Assembly: GCF_004770155.1 (NCBI RefSeq)
Contig: NZ_RQFA01000015.1
Coordinates: 1-64,000 of the forward strand
Direction of reading: 5' to 3'
Length of the DNA: 64,000 nucleotides
From: Leptospira gomenensis
Lineage (GTDB): Bacteria > Spirochaetota > Leptospiria > Leptospirales > Leptospiraceae
Position numbers and translations under genes: made by a program. The notes under the pieces were generated by a model that worked only from the letters and a program-made list of their open reading frames with translations, searched no databases and was not told where the DNA came from. The stretch's first letter is position 1. Every line of letters begins with the position of its first letter. Shown here piece by piece: positions 39,347 through 52,658 of the stretch.

Positions 39347-40147
39347 ATGAATCTAACGCGGCATACGGCAGTCCTTACCGGAGTAATTTTCTTTTTATCG
39401 TTCGCCTTGGGAATGTACATTTCCGTCATCGAAAAAGCGGGAACCAAAGACGATTATCCGTATACGATGAAAATCTACTATCCTCGTTTGGAAGGAATTC
39501 ATCCCGGCGCTCCGGTGAGAATTTTGGGAGTGGAGCGGGGAATCGTACGCAGTATCGACGTGGTTCCGATTGAAGAAGTGGGGGATCAGCGGTTTCTCAA
39601 AAAAGAACAAACCAAGGCCATCGAGATCGTCATACGGTTGAAAGAACCGATTACCCTTTGGGACAATTATAAGATTACGTTTCAGACGAACACGATTCTT
39701 TCCGGAAGAACGATCGACATCGATCCAGGATCTTCTGAAAAAGAAGATACGACTTTTTTTCAACCTACGTATTTGGAAGAGGAACAACGTCCTCCGGACT
39801 TTCTTCCTTCGGCGGATTACTTTGACGATTTTTTCGCCGCTTCAACGGGAGTGATCCGGGAGAATCGGGAGGATATCCGCGTTTCCTTCAACAACCTGTA
39901 CGAAATTTCGGAAAAATTGAAATCGAGACGCGGGACGATTCCCCAAATGATTCACTCTCCGGAAACCTACGACAACGTAATGGAACTTTTGACAGACGCG
40001 AGGATTTTCGGAACCGACGCTCGGCGTTACGCGGAAGGTTATCGAAAACTGGAACGTTCCGCTCCTACTCCGTTCACGATCAATATGTATCGAAGAACCA
40101 CTTTGATCGGCAGCGTTTCCAACGATTATTATTTCGGTAAATTATGA
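39347..40147 (+). CDS. MlaD/Mce-domain lipid-transport protein
   Basis: 266 residues. One N-terminal membrane anchor (about 9-27, [19 protein letters not shown]) followed by an MCE domain ([34 protein letters not shown] through [23 protein letters not shown]). MCE proteins form periplasmic hexamers that move lipids between membranes as part of Mla-type ABC systems; no ATPase or permease gene is adjacent. The C-terminal ~100 residues are helical. The gene is framed by palindrome arrays on both sides. Confidence 0.88.
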   Translation: MNLTRHTAVLTGVIFFLSFALGMYISVIEKAGTKDDYPYTMKIYYPRLEGIHPGAPVRILGVERGIVRSIDVVPIEEVGDQRFLKKEQTKAIEIVIRLKEPITLWDNYKITFQTNTILSGRTIDIDPGSSEKEDTTFFQPTYLEEEQRPPDFLPSADYFDDFFAASTGVIRENREDIRVSFNNLYEISEKLKSRRGTIPQMIHSPETYDNVMELLTDARIFGTDARRYAEGYRKLERSAPTPFTINMYRRTTLIGSVSNDYYFGKL

Positions 40148-40263
40148 ATTCCTAAAGTTTTTCGAATTTGGATCCCGGTTTTGTGCCGGAGTCGTTTTTA
40201 CGACGGAAATTTTTTGGAAGGGAGGCGCGAGTCCGTGTTTCGAGCCAGGGAATTTCCGCTGGA

Positions 40264-40363
40264 TCGGGAGTTCCCGCATATTGCGTCCTGCAACGTGGCA
40301 TTTGTGTGAGAGTTCCCACATTTCCGCTCCTCCGACCGACACGACGTGTGAGAGTTCCCACAC
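40264..40363. repeat. Array of three palindromic repeats downstream of the mlaD-like gene
   Basis: ATCGGGAGTTCCCGCAT (core 40268-40275), GTGTGAGAGTTCCCACA (core 40309-40316) and GTGTGAGAGTTCCCACAC (core 40352-40359) are spaced 41 and 43 bases apart, in the same orientation. Same family as the array upstream of the mlaD-like gene. The last copy ends about 45 bases before the glycosyltransferase ATG. Confidence 0.75.
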
Positions 40364-40405
40364 TTTCTCCCGGGGGAAACCGGCCATTCTGCCGATATTT
40401 CCCGT

Positions 40406-41735
<1,330 letters not shown>

Positions 41736-41741
41736 AAAGTT

Positions 41742-42524
<783 letters not shown>

Positions 42525-42542
42525 TAAGATCGGTTTTTTATC

Positions 42543-43378
<836 letters not shown>

Positions 43379-43410
43379 GCAACTAACGTTAAAATTCAGG
43401 AGGCAGAACG

Positions 43411-43934
<524 letters not shown>

Positions 43935-43935
<1 letters not shown>

Positions 43936-44675
43936 TGGGGAAAATCCTAGGCGTAATTCCGGCGCGTTACGCGAGTTCTCGGTTTCCGGGAAAGCCGCTC
44001 GCCAAAATCGGAAATAAAACGATGATCGAGTGGACGTATCGGAACGCTTTCCGCTCTTCCACCTTATCGGAGTTAGTCGTTGCGACCGACGACGATAGGA
44101 TTCATAAAGAGGTACTTCGTTTCGGAGGGAAAAGCGTGATGACGAGCGTCGATCATCCTTCCGGAACGGATCGAATCATCGAAGTGGCCGATCGATTTTC
44201 TGAATATTCAATAATTGTAAATATCCAAGGCGACGAACCCGGAATCGAACCCGAACTGATCGACGGAGTCGCCGGTCTTAAGGCGAAACATCCGGAATGG
44301 GCGATGAGCACGGCTGCGGTTCCTATTTCGGATCCGGCGCAAGGACTCGATCCCAATCGGGTGAAGGTGATCGTCGATCGAAACGGTAAGGCGATTTATT
44401 TTTCGCGTTCTTTGATTCCGAGTCAGTTTAAAGCGACGGTTCCTTTGCAAAGGCATTTGGGAATTTACGCATACGATCGTGAGTTTTTGCTGCAATACAA
44501 TTCTCTTCCCAAAAGTATTTTGGAAGAATCCGAATCCCTCGAACAATTGAGAGCCGTGGAAGCGGGATATGGGATCGGTGTTTATACCGCCAAAGAAGCG
44601 GGTTTATCGGTGGATACGCCGGAAGATTTGGAACTTGTGGTCGAAGATTTTAAGAAACGGAAGTGGCTTACTTAA
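43935..44675 (+). CDS. kdsB: 3-deoxy-manno-octulosonate cytidylyltransferase
   Basis: 246 residues. Activates Kdo with CTP for LPS inner-core synthesis. Motifs: VIPARYASSRFPGKPLAKI, VVATDDDRI, HPSGTDRIIEVA, NIQGDEPGIEPELID and GIYAYDREFL, all in usual order. It is the last gene of the flagellar unit, with its ATG overlapping the fliL stop, an odd joining of LPS and motor genes that may give coordinated expression. Its end overlaps the convergent STAS gene by eight bases. Confidence 0.94.
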
Positions 44676-45006
44676 GCGCTTCCTGCAGGGAATTGTGGAT
44701 CAAAACGAAATCCGTGAGTCCGACGATATCCATCACTTTGCGGAAATGTTCGTTTAGGCCGGCGAATTCGATTTTGCCTTTGGTCTCGGAGGCCCTTGTA
44801 ATCAAACTGATCAAGGTGGCGATTCCTGCGGAGTTGATGTAGGATGTCCCCTGAAAGTTCAGGATGACTCTGTTTCTTTTTTCTTGCGGAATCGATTCGT
44901 ATTTTCCCACGATTTCATCATCCGCTTCGGAGGTAATTTCTCCTTCGATATGAATGATCGGAACGGAAACGGAAAGATCTACGAAAATTTTAAACTCGTC
45001 GGACAT
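44668..45006 (-). CDS. STAS-domain anti-sigma-factor antagonist
   Basis: 112 residues, a single complete STAS domain: VDLSVSVPIIHIEGEITSE, VILNFQGTSYINSAGIATLISLI with the candidate phosphorylated serine in NSAG, then AGLNEHFRKVMDIVGL. The general role is partner switching with a serine kinase. Second STAS protein of the window; its kinase partner is not adjacent. Tail-to-tail with kdsB. Confidence 0.9.
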   Translation of the reverse strand: MSDEFKIFVDLSVSVPIIHIEGEITSEADDEIVGKYESIPQEKRNRVILNFQGTSYINSAGIATLISLITRASETKGKIEFAGLNEHFRKVMDIVGLTDFVLIHNSLQEALK

Positions 45007-45056
45007 AATCGAATCTTTCCACTAAAAATCGTTAAATTCCATTAAAGTCAATCGAA

Positions 45057-45269
45057 TTACGCATAATTTCCGAGTTCAGCCGGAGACAACTGGTCAAATT
45101 GTCTTCCGCATTTTTTGCAATAAAATTTGACCGAGTTCGGTTTGGAGGAGATGCCGAAAAGGATCAGAAAGATTGCGAATTTTGAATACGTTTTTTCTTC
45201 CCTCGCGTTCGGCGAGGTTCTACTGATTCCGCAGTCTTCACCGCAGGGAGGAGATTGTATCGGGGTCAC
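45057..45269 (-). CDS. Possible small protein with CxxC and CxxxC motifs
   Basis: A 70-residue frame from GTG 45269 with AGGAT about eight bases upstream. It has a cysteine pair near the N-terminus (PPCGEDCG), a short hydrophobic stretch (FAIFLILFGISS) and a C-terminal FYCKKCGRQF segment that resembles half of a zinc ribbon. It occupies the otherwise empty gap between the STAS and cytochrome genes. I do not recognise a family, and it could be the remnant of a longer gene or chance. Confidence 0.35.
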   Translation of the reverse strand: MTPIQSPPCGEDCGISRTSPNAREEKTYSKFAIFLILFGISSKPNSVKFYCKKCGRQFDQLSPAELGNYA

Positions 45270-45355
45270 GAGATTAGGATCCTGTCGGAGGTTAAAAATG
45301 CCAGTCGAAAATGCGAAGGCCGGAAAACAAAATGTGCTCCGACCTTCCGGAGTTC

Positions 45356-45772
<417 letters not shown>

Positions 45773-45890
45773 CGAAAATCACCTCTATGTATGCGGCCAG
45801 CCTACCGGGCGATCCGATTTCAAGATAGAATTTTTTTGTCAGACAAATGTCATGGACCTTGATTTTTCTCAAGTGTTCCGACGATCGCAA

Positions 45891-46247
45891 TCAAACGGGA
45901 GAAAAGATAAAACCGATCTCCGGTTCCTCGTTTCTGAATTTTACGTCCCAGCCGATTCGCACCGATTCGGTCACGGGAGTTCCCGCAACTTCTCCCTCTA
46001 AAATTCCCATCGTTCGGATCCCTTCTTCGAGTTCGACGACCGCGAGCACGTAGGGTGCTCGTCGGGAGAGTCGGCCGAATCCTACGTGAACCACCGTGTA
46101 GGTGAAAATTTTTCCGGTTCCGGAAAACGTGATTTCCGAAACGTCGGAATTACCGCAGTTCGTACATCCGACCGGAGATTCCGTCGTTTGAAAACCGCAG
46201 GAATCACATCGGATTCCTTTCAAAATAGGGAAAATGGTTTCGGACAT
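45891..46247 (-). CDS. Zinc-ribbon plus OB-fold protein (DUF35 type)
   Basis: 118 residues. An N-terminal rubredoxin-like zinc ribbon (CDSCG and CTNCG) is followed by an OB-fold domain (GTGKIFTYTVVHVGFG, PYVLAVVELEEGIRTMGILEG). Proteins of this type often bind acyl-CoA and pair with a thiolase; no thiolase gene is adjacent. The internal sequence GTPVTE is encoded across a copy of the dispersed palindrome (45977-45988). Confidence 0.85.
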   Translation of the reverse strand: MSETIFPILKGIRCDSCGFQTTESPVGCTNCGNSDVSEITFSGTGKIFTYTVVHVGFGRLSRRAPYVLAVVELEEGIRTMGILEGEVAGTPVTESVRIGWDVKFRNEEPEIGFIFSPV

Positions 46248-46507
46248 ACGTAAGTCCTCCGAAAAAAATCGACGAATCGGAACGGAGAGGTCGTCGTTTT
46301 ACCTTCAAAATCCGTAAAGAAAGAATCGGTAAGAGCCCGCGGAAGTGCATCTCTTTTTTACGACGTTCGCCGCCGATTTTGCCTATGCGGATGCGGTTTT
46401 CTTTCGTAGTTTTGACTTTGAACCAAGGCCGGACTTTGTCGTTAAAAACCGCGGCAGATCTGAACGGACCTCGCGGTCCGCTGGTCGGAATTCCTACGGA
46501 ACTAAGA

Positions 46508-47557
46508 ATGTTCGATTTAAAGAATTACATCCTTATACTCAAGGCGATCTCGATCGTACAACTATTCTTTTTGATTCTAAATTTTCTGATCAGAATGAAA
46601 ACGACTTATCAGGGAATTTTCGGAAGTTTATTCTTGGGCAGTTTGATCGCTTATTTTATATGTCCGATGATCGAACATCCGGAAACGCATCCGATCGTAT
46701 TTATTCCCGTTCATATCGGCTGTTATTCCGTTTCCTTCTTTTTTTATCTTTTCGTTACCGCTCTGTTTGCCGACCGGTTTCGTCCGCGGTTGGCGCACGC
46801 TGCTTTATTCGTCTCGATCAACGTATTTTGTTTTTATATATTCGTAATTTCGAATGTAAGAAACGAAACTACGATCGTTTCGAAAATCCTATTCGCCGCG
46901 CCTCAGATGTTATTTTTGGGGCTCATACTGGCGGCGTTGAAAAACGTATTAAAAGAAAAGAATATGGATCTGATCGAATCGAGAAGGGAGTTCAGGGTCG
47001 TTTTCGTTTTTTTGACCGGCGCGTATGCGATCTCCGTCGTTTTGGTCGAATTGATTCTGAAGTATTCGGATTATTCCGCGGAACTGGACCTATTGAATTC
47101 GTTTCTGATTACGATTCTGATTTTTTTCCTTTCGTTCCGACTTTTCGAATTTCGGGAGAATACATTTTTCGTTCCCGATCTCAAAAAGACGGAAGAACCC
47201 TTGGACGAGAGTTTATTCGGAAAATTGAATATACTTTTGGAGGAGGAGAAAGTATATCTGACGGAAAATCTGACAATATTGAAATTGGCGCGGAGGATCG
47301 GGGTTTCCGAAAAGAAAATACGCAGATTGATCAATCAGGGCCTAGGGTATAGGAATTTTAACGAATTCCTAAATCATTATCGAATTCGCGAGGCAAAGGC
47401 GATTTTATCGGACCCTACGAAAAACGAAGTTCCGGTTTTGCGGATCGCGATGGATCTCGGTTACGGTTCTCTGGCTCCGTTTAATCGCGCGTTTAAGGAA
47501 ATCGCGGGAACCACTCCTTCCGATTTCAGGAAACAAATTCTTTCGCGGACACGGTAG
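46508..47557 (+). CDS. AraC-type regulator with seven-helix membrane N-terminus
   Basis: 349 residues from the ATG at 46508. The N-terminal ~230 residues contain about seven hydrophobic segments (for example ILKAISIVQLFFLILNFL, SVSFFFYLFVTALFA, LLNSFLITILIFFLSFRLF). The C-terminal ~100 residues form an AraC/XylS DNA-binding domain: LTILKLARRIGVSEKKIRRLI, then YRIREAKAIL and IAMDLGYGSLAPFNRAFKEIAGTTPSDFR. A membrane-embedded AraC regulator senses a signal in or near the membrane. A longer frame starts at TTG 46379 but adds unlikely sequence. Confidence 0.85.
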   Translation: MFDLKNYILILKAISIVQLFFLILNFLIRMKTTYQGIFGSLFLGSLIAYFICPMIEHPETHPIVFIPVHIGCYSVSFFFYLFVTALFADRFRPRLAHAALFVSINVFCFYIFVISNVRNETTIVSKILFAAPQMLFLGLILAALKNVLKEKNMDLIESRREFRVVFVFLTGAYAISVVLVELILKYSDYSAELDLLNSFLITILIFFLSFRLFEFRENTFFVPDLKKTEEPLDESLFGKLNILLEEEKVYLTENLTILKLARRIGVSEKKIRRLINQGLGYRNFNEFLNHYRIREAKAILSDPTKNEVPVLRIAMDLGYGSLAPFNRAFKEIAGTTPSDFRKQILSRTR

Positions 47558-47562
47558 GAAAT

Positions 47563-47599
47563 ACGCGCGAAAAATCGCGCGTCCGATCGGAATTTTTTC
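47563..47599 (+). terminator. Terminator candidate after the AraC-type gene
   Basis: ACGCGCGA (47563-47570) and TCGCGCGT (47575-47582) form a perfect eight-base stem with an AAAA loop just after the stop codon. A T run (TTTTTT) follows about ten bases later rather than directly, so termination is likely but not ideal. Confidence 0.5.
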
Positions 47600-47677
47600 G
47601 TTTGGATCGGTTCGTTTTCTCTAAATGTGTTTTGGTTGGATCGGCGTTTTTGATTCCATCGATCCCGCCAGCGTTTT

Positions 47678-48502
47678 TCAATTCGTATCGTTTTCGATTT
47701 GATCCGAAAGCCTCTTTTCTTTTTCCTCCGTAATCTTGCGAAAGGTTTTTTCGTATTCCGGATGAATCGTTCCGAATAACCCGTCCCAAATCGTCGTATA
47801 AAGCCCGAAGTTGTAACGAAAGAATTGGTGGTGCATATCGTGATTCGTATTCGTGTTGATATGTTTCAGAATTCCGTTGGAAAGAAAGCGGCCGGGAAAA
47901 ATTTCGTAACCGCTGTGACCCAACACGTTTCTGACGATTTGAAACGTCATCGAAATCAATAGGGCCAAGTTGTGGACCGGGAACAAGGAAACCACGATCG
48001 GTAGAATCAACGCGTGAAGGAGCGCTTCTCCCGGGCTGAACGAATAAGCGGTCCAGGGCGAAGGTATGACCGATTCGTGATGAACCTTGTGGAGCAATCG
48101 GAAGAACGGCTTCGTGTGCATCAAACGATGGGTCCAATAAAAATAAAAGTCTTGGACCGCCAAAATCAGAAAGACGCTCAGAAACAAATAACCCCAACCG
48201 TATTCGCGGACGTCTTCATAAAATTTAAAATAACCTAATTTACGAAAAAATAATACCGTTAGGGTCACTAAGGTATAAACCGAGACGGAGGAAACGGAAT
48301 AGAGGAATTCCCTTAGAAACTGGGACGGTTGCGCTTTTTTATTCTGAATCTTCCTGTTCTGAAAGGGGTGTTTCCATACGTACAAAATCAGAAAGGCGAG
48401 GCCCGCAAACACGAAGTAGCGCAGAAAATCGATCATAAAGATCGCTGGTGTGTGCGGAATCAATTCGAGTAGGTTTTCGATCCATCGGGAATATTGGTTC
48501 AT
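47678..48502 (-). CDS. Sterol desaturase / fatty acid hydroxylase family membrane protein
   Basis: 274 residues. ATG 48502 follows AAGGAAAAA. Four or so membrane helices and the three histidine clusters of the di-iron hydroxylase family: WTHRLMHT, LHKVHHES and NHDMHHQF (with a further HINTNTNH). These enzymes hydroxylate or desaturate lipids using oxygen. The substrate in Leptospira is unknown. Convergent with the AraC-type gene. Confidence 0.9.
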   Translation of the reverse strand: MNQYSRWIENLLELIPHTPAIFMIDFLRYFVFAGLAFLILYVWKHPFQNRKIQNKKAQPSQFLREFLYSVSSVSVYTLVTLTVLFFRKLGYFKFYEDVREYGWGYLFLSVFLILAVQDFYFYWTHRLMHTKPFFRLLHKVHHESVIPSPWTAYSFSPGEALLHALILPIVVSLFPVHNLALLISMTFQIVRNVLGHSGYEIFPGRFLSNGILKHINTNTNHDMHHQFFRYNFGLYTTIWDGLFGTIHPEYEKTFRKITEEKEKRLSDQIENDTN

Positions 48503-48613
48503 TGTTTTTCCTTTCGTTCGGTTTTTTCCTCCGAACATTAGAAAACAGTAAAACGTATTTTCCGCTTCTTTTCCTATCGAATCCGGACGAAAGCCGATCA
48601 AAGCCGGATTCGA

Positions 48614-49195
48614 TCAGTCTTTTCGCGCCAAAAAACCGTAGTGATACGGAGGTAAATCGATCGGCGTGGCGGAATCGACGCGGAAGTTCGTCGATTTTGC
48701 CCAACGATATACGTCTTCCGGTTTCGGTCTGATTTCCATTTTCGGACCGCGAGGAGTTCGTGAATCGTAATTCCAATGGACAAGTCCTGCGATTCCTCCC
48801 GGTTTTAAAATTCTGCGGGCCTCGGCGAGGATCGCAATGGGATCTTCATGGTGAAGAAGATTGAAGATCATGACGTAATCGACGGAGTTTGCGGATAAGG
48901 AAGTGCCTTGTCCGATGATATCCTTTTCAACGGGGAGAATATCGTTCAAACCTTCTTCTTCCTTTTTTTTGACAAGATCTCGAACTAGATCCGCTTCGAT
49001 TTCAAAGGCGACGATTCGCGTTTTTCGCATCCTTGCAAGCGGCAGAGTAAAGGTTCCATAGCCGGAGCCGAATTCGACGGTCGTTCCGGTTTCCCGGGAT
49101 AATTCCATTCGTTCCAAAATTAAGGGAACGTCAAAAAGGCCGTTCCAATATTCGGAATCAGGCATTCCGCTATCTCTTACTTTCATAGGACTCAT
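48614..49195 (-). CDS. Class I SAM-dependent methyltransferase
   Basis: 193 residues. Motif I reads VEFGSGYGTFTLPLA, followed by AFEIEADLV, DYVMIFNLLHHEDP and EARRILKPGGIAGLVHWN, the full Rossmann methyltransferase pattern. The substrate is not predictable. It is divergent from an ArsR-type regulator with a 64-base gap containing a perfect 32-base palindrome, so it is the likely regulated target. A start three codons later (ATG at 49186) is possible. Confidence 0.88.
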   Translation of the reverse strand: MSPMKVRDSGMPDSEYWNGLFDVPLILERMELSRETGTTVEFGSGYGTFTLPLARMRKTRIVAFEIEADLVRDLVKKKEEEGLNDILPVEKDIIGQGTSLSANSVDYVMIFNLLHHEDPIAILAEARRILKPGGIAGLVHWNYDSRTPRGPKMEIRPKPEDVYRWAKSTNFRVDSATPIDLPPYHYGFLARKD

Positions 49196-49207
49196 TCAAA
49201 AAACCGG

Positions 49208-49253
49208 TTGACAAAAGTCAATCAAATATTCAAATATATATTTGAATATTTGA
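49208..49253 (+). promoter_or_regulatory. Promoter element and 32-bp perfect palindromic operator
   Basis: TTGACA at 49208-49213 is a consensus -35. Positions 49222-49253 form a perfect inverted repeat: the half-site TCAAATATTCAAATAT is followed at once by its reverse complement. It is AT-rich with internal ATATTTGAATAT units, typical of ArsR/SmtB operators, and would overlap the -10 region of the arsR gene at 49260. The same site can control the divergent methyltransferase gene. Confidence 0.8.
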
Positions 49254-49259
49254 GGAATT

Positions 49260-49928
49260 ATGGACCGCCAAAAATCGGGAAGACAATTTAAGGATTTTAT
49301 CTACGTCGCACTTTCCAAATACGGAAAAGCGATTTCGGATCCGAAGCGGATCGAGTTGCTCGACCTTTTGTTGCAAGCCGAGAAAAATGTGGATCTTTTG
49401 TCTAAGGAAATCGGTATGAGCGTCGCTTCTACGTCGCACCACCTACAGATTCTAAAGGACGCGCGTTTGGTCGGCGATCGTAAGGACGGAAGGAATATTT
49501 TTTATCGGATAGAAGCTGTCGGCACCGCGATTTTCGGGGTCGTCGCGGAATCCGGGCGTGAATTTAACGCGGAAATCAAGGTCGTTATGGATTCGTTCTT
49601 CGGCGACGAATGCGAATTAAAAGAATTGGAATATTCCGATTTTATAAAGCGTATTTCCTTGAAGGAGGTCGTCCTTGTGGACGTTCGGCCGAGCGACGAA
49701 TATGCGGCGGGGCATTTCCCGGGTGCGATTTCCGTTCCGCTCAAAGAGCTTGAATCTAAACTCGCCTCGTTTCCAAAACGCAAGAAAATCGTCGCGTATT
49801 GCCGAGGTAAGTATTGCGTTTTATCGAAGGAGGCCGTGGAAATTCTCAGGAGTCACGGTCTGAATGCGTATCGTATTTCCCACGGTCCTCTCGAATTCGC
49901 GAACGCCGGTTTCGAATTCGTTAAATAG
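49260..49928 (+). CDS. ArsR-family HTH and rhodanese domain fusion regulator
   Basis: 222 residues. Residues about 10-95 are an ArsR winged helix (ISDPKRIELLDLLLQAEKNVDLLSKEIGMSVASTSHHLQILKDARLV). Residues about 115-220 are a rhodanese domain (VVLVDVRPSDEYAAGHFPGAISVPLKELE) with an active-site loop AYCRGKYC and catalytic C181. The regulator probably senses a sulfur species or thiol reagent through the rhodanese cysteine. GAGG is placed just before the ATG. It presumably binds the palindrome overlapping its promoter and controls the divergent methyltransferase and itself. Confidence 0.9.
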   Translation: MDRQKSGRQFKDFIYVALSKYGKAISDPKRIELLDLLLQAEKNVDLLSKEIGMSVASTSHHLQILKDARLVGDRKDGRNIFYRIEAVGTAIFGVVAESGREFNAEIKVVMDSFFGDECELKELEYSDFIKRISLKEVVLVDVRPSDEYAAGHFPGAISVPLKELESKLASFPKRKKIVAYCRGKYCVLSKEAVEILRSHGLNAYRISHGPLEFANAGFEFVK

Positions 49929-50078
49929 GGGATTTTGACGAAGGGTTTTCTATACGCGTTCACGCGTTCGAATTTTCGTATAAAGATAGAAGTCTCCTAC
50001 GCCGACGGATTTCGTATTTCCGTTTTTGACGCCGGCAGATCCGGAGTAACTTCCGGATCTACATTCCATTTTTCTAAT

Positions 50079-50846
50079 TTACATTCCGATTGCGGCGCCG
50101 CCGTCCACCCTCAAATACGTTCCGGTGATGTAATTGGACTGATCGCTTAGGAAAAATTTCACAGCGTTTGCGATCTCCTGTTGTGTTCCCGGTCTTCTTA
50201 ACGGGATGAACATAGGATCGGTGAGTTTCTTTTGAACTTCTTCCGGAAGCGATGCGGTCATATCGGTTTGAACGTAACCCGGGCAAACCGCGTTTACCAA
50301 AACGTTTCTTCCCGCGAATTCTCTCGCGGCAACTTTGGTAAGAGCGATCACTCCCGCTTTGGAGGAGGAATAGTTGGCTTGACCCGGTTGTCCCGTAAGT
50401 CCCGAAACGGAGGAGATGTTTACGATTCTTCCCGACTCGGCTTTGAGAAGAAGTTTGGACGCATACTTGGTCATCAAAAAAACTCCTTTTAAGTTTACGT
50501 CGAGAACGAAGTCGAATTCCTGTTCCGACATTCTTATAAAAAGATTGTCCTTTAATACTCCCGCGTTGTTTACGAGAAAGTCGAGTTTCCCGAATTTTTC
50601 CTTTACACCCGCGATCACCGCGTCGCAGTCGTCGGGTTTTGTGACGTTACAAGGAATTCCCAGCGTTTTAACGCCGAACTCTTTGGCGATATCGGTCGCC
50701 GCCTGTTCGATCTGTTCTTTGTTTAAATCGACGACTACTATGTCGCCTCCTTCTTTGGCGATCGTATTTGCGATCGCTCTTCCGAGGCCGCGAGGAGATG
50801 CCGCTCCGGTAACGAGTGCCACTTTCCCTTCGAATTGTTTAGACAT
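50079..50846 (-). CDS. Short-chain dehydrogenase, FabG-like 3-oxoacyl-ACP reductase
   Basis: 255 residues from ATG 50846, which follows GAGGG. NAD(P)-binding [22 protein letters not shown], the active-site serine in NISSVSG, YSSSK (Tyr and Lys) and a C-terminal [14 protein letters not shown], all as in FabG. The extra residues SPR in the glycine loop are seen in some acyl-CoA-type reductases. It could act in fatty-acid synthesis or a polyhydroxyalkanoate/acyl-CoA pathway. Not within a fab cluster. Confidence 0.88.
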   Translation of the reverse strand: MSKQFEGKVALVTGAASPRGLGRAIANTIAKEGGDIVVVDLNKEQIEQAATDIAKEFGVKTLGIPCNVTKPDDCDAVIAGVKEKFGKLDFLVNNAGVLKDNLFIRMSEQEFDFVLDVNLKGVFLMTKYASKLLLKAESGRIVNISSVSGLTGQPGQANYSSSKAGVIALTKVAAREFAGRNVLVNAVCPGYVQTDMTASLPEEVQKKLTDPMFIPLRRPGTQQEIANAVKFFLSDQSNYITGTYLRVDGGAAIGM

Positions 50847-50899
50847 GATTTCCCTCGTATCGAGATTCTGATTGGCTTTCCATTTCCGGGATAGAAATG

Positions 50900-50942
<43 letters not shown>

Positions 50943-51005
50943 CTAAATCGAAACTTTATCTTTGTTAGAGGAACGTTCTTACGTTTCGTTTTTGGAGAAT
51001 TCAAT

Positions 51006-51713
51006 ATGCAGTCCTCTTACAATCGTCCTTTGGAATCGATCGGTCCCATCGAAGCCGTTTATCTTCCCGGAAATCCCGAATCATACACGATCATTTTGTT
51101 TCACGGATACGGAGCGAACGCGTACGACCTCTCTCCGTTGAGCGCCTATCTTGATTTGCCGGAAGGAACGGGTTGGGTTTTTCCGAACGGGGTTTTGGAA
51201 ATTCCGGTTATGCCGGGTTACAACGGAAGGGCTTGGTTTCCCATCGACATGGAGGTATTGCAAAAGGCGATGATGTCCGGAGGTTATCGCGACTTCGCCG
51301 ATCGTTATCCTGCCGGTTTGGAAAGTGCAAGGGAACAAGCACAGGAGATGATACGAACTTTGGGCGTTCCGATGGAGAGAATCATTTTAGGCGGTTTCAG
51401 TCAAGGCGCTATGCTTGCGACGGACATAGCGCTTCATTCCGAAATTTCTCCGGCGGGTTTGCTGATCCTTTCCGGGACGTTGATCAGCGAAACGGATTGG
51501 AAACGACTCGCTGAAAAAAAGAAGGATTATAAGTTCTTTCAAAGTCACGGAAGAATGGATCCCGTTCTCGGTTATCCCGCCGCGAAAAAACTCGAACAAT
51601 TGTTAATCGAAGCGGGATGGCTCGGAGAGATGATCGCGTTTCCGGGTGGACATGAAATTCCGGAAGTCGTACTTAGGGGTATGAACCTGTATCTCAGGAA
51701 CATCACCGGATGA
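51006..51713 (+). CDS. Phospholipase/carboxylesterase-type alpha/beta hydrolase
   Basis: 235 residues of the acyl-protein thioesterase / carboxylesterase group. [11 protein letters not shown] (oxyanion), the nucleophile in GGFSQGAM (S132), the aspartate in SHGRMDPVL and the histidine in FPGGHEIP complete the triad. Substrate unknown. Its stop overlaps the start of the next gene by four bases, so the two are probably co-translated. Confidence 0.88.
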   Translation: MQSSYNRPLESIGPIEAVYLPGNPESYTIILFHGYGANAYDLSPLSAYLDLPEGTGWVFPNGVLEIPVMPGYNGRAWFPIDMEVLQKAMMSGGYRDFADRYPAGLESAREQAQEMIRTLGVPMERIILGGFSQGAMLATDIALHSEISPAGLLILSGTLISETDWKRLAEKKKDYKFFQSHGRMDPVLGYPAAKKLEQLLIEAGWLGEMIAFPGGHEIPEVVLRGMNLYLRNITG

Positions 51714-52384
51714 CGAAATTAGTAGAAAAATACATCGCTCTCAAAAACAAATACCGAAACTACGACACCAAGGAAGCGTTGAAGAGGATGCAGGCCTTCC
51801 GCATAGCTTTGAAGGAATTAGAGGAAAAGGGTTTTCATACCGGAGTCGAGATTCTTGGATCGATCAACTTCGGTATCGTTGAGACTGCCTCCGACGTAGA
51901 TTGTATCCTTCTGCATTTTTGCGATCTTCATAAAGAAGTGGAATGTCCGGAATATTGTCCCAACTTCCTCTACGAGACCGAAGAGATCAAAACCTCTCTT
52001 CGTAAACGCCTGAACGACGAAAATCTAAAGGTCGAATTTTTGGACTGTATCAATCTGCGTATGGTCGAAAAAGCCATGGAGAAAAAGGAAAATCTCAACG
52101 AGAGCGATCTGCTCAAACGTCTTATGTTTTATCGGACCATCGGGCGACCCGTCAATCGTCCGTTGTTCATTCCTTATTGCGAGAAGCTCGAGGAAAACGA
52201 GGAATTTATTCAGGATATTCTGGATTGGGGTTCCGAGGCTTTGGAGGATTATCTTAGAACTTCGCGTCACAGGTTTTCGTTTAACAAATACAACGAACGG
52301 ATCGAAAGTTCCGGTCTTCAGCTTCCTCCCGGACTTAAGGAAGAGTTGAAAAGTTATCTGGACGAAGTTCCGGAAACCGGATAA
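51710..52384 (+). CDS. Nucleotidyltransferase-like protein (pol beta fold)
   Basis: 224 residues. The segment [22 protein letters not shown] has the GS-x-GxxxxxSDxD pattern of the pol beta nucleotidyltransferase fold, with the two aspartates as metal ligands. A third acidic residue may lie in VEFLDCIN. Two cysteines (ECPEYC) are nearby. The C-terminal half is helical. The transferred nucleotide and target are unknown. The ATG overlaps the esterase stop codon (ATGA). Confidence 0.7.
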   Translation: MTKLVEKYIALKNKYRNYDTKEALKRMQAFRIALKELEEKGFHTGVEILGSINFGIVETASDVDCILLHFCDLHKEVECPEYCPNFLYETEEIKTSLRKRLNDENLKVEFLDCINLRMVEKAMEKKENLNESDLLKRLMFYRTIGRPVNRPLFIPYCEKLEENEEFIQDILDWGSEALEDYLRTSRHRFSFNKYNERIESSGLQLPPGLKEELKSYLDEVPETG

Positions 52385-52561
52385 AATACGTTCGATCGTG
52401 TTTTTATCGTCGAAGGTGAAAATCCCGTAGAGGAGGGGGAGGAGGTTCCGGGAGTGGAACACGTCCTTGGTGTGTTCGATGTACGATGTTCGATGTTCGG
52501 TCGGATCTCCGTTTCTTAAAAACATGTTCTTATAAAATGGATTTTTAAATTTAGAAATCGA

Positions 52562-52570
52562 TGATATACT
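52562..52570 (+). promoter_or_regulatory. Extended -10 promoter element upstream of the FxLYD/SPFH gene pair
   Basis: TGATATACT (TG at 52562-52563, TATACT at 52565-52570) lies about 90 bases before the ATG at 52659 in an AT-rich stretch. No good -35 is present, which extended -10 promoters often tolerate. The rest of the 274-base gap shows a short imperfect repeat of TTCGATG (about 52474-52500). Confidence 0.4.
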
Positions 52571-52658
52571 TTTTACGGAAACCGAGTTTTTCCGCTAACA
52601 CGCGGAAACGATTCTGCGAGGAATGGATTCGATTCGAACGCGTAAGGACCTGAAACCT

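Noticed and set aside
38940..40363. CRISPR array
   Set aside because: The repeats are only 14-16 bases, degenerate and in both orientations, the spacers vary in length, and there are no cas genes in the window.
47526..48197. 223-codon minus-strand frame over the AraC-desaturase junction
   Set aside because: Frame shadow of the sterol-desaturase family gene, which has all three histidine boxes.
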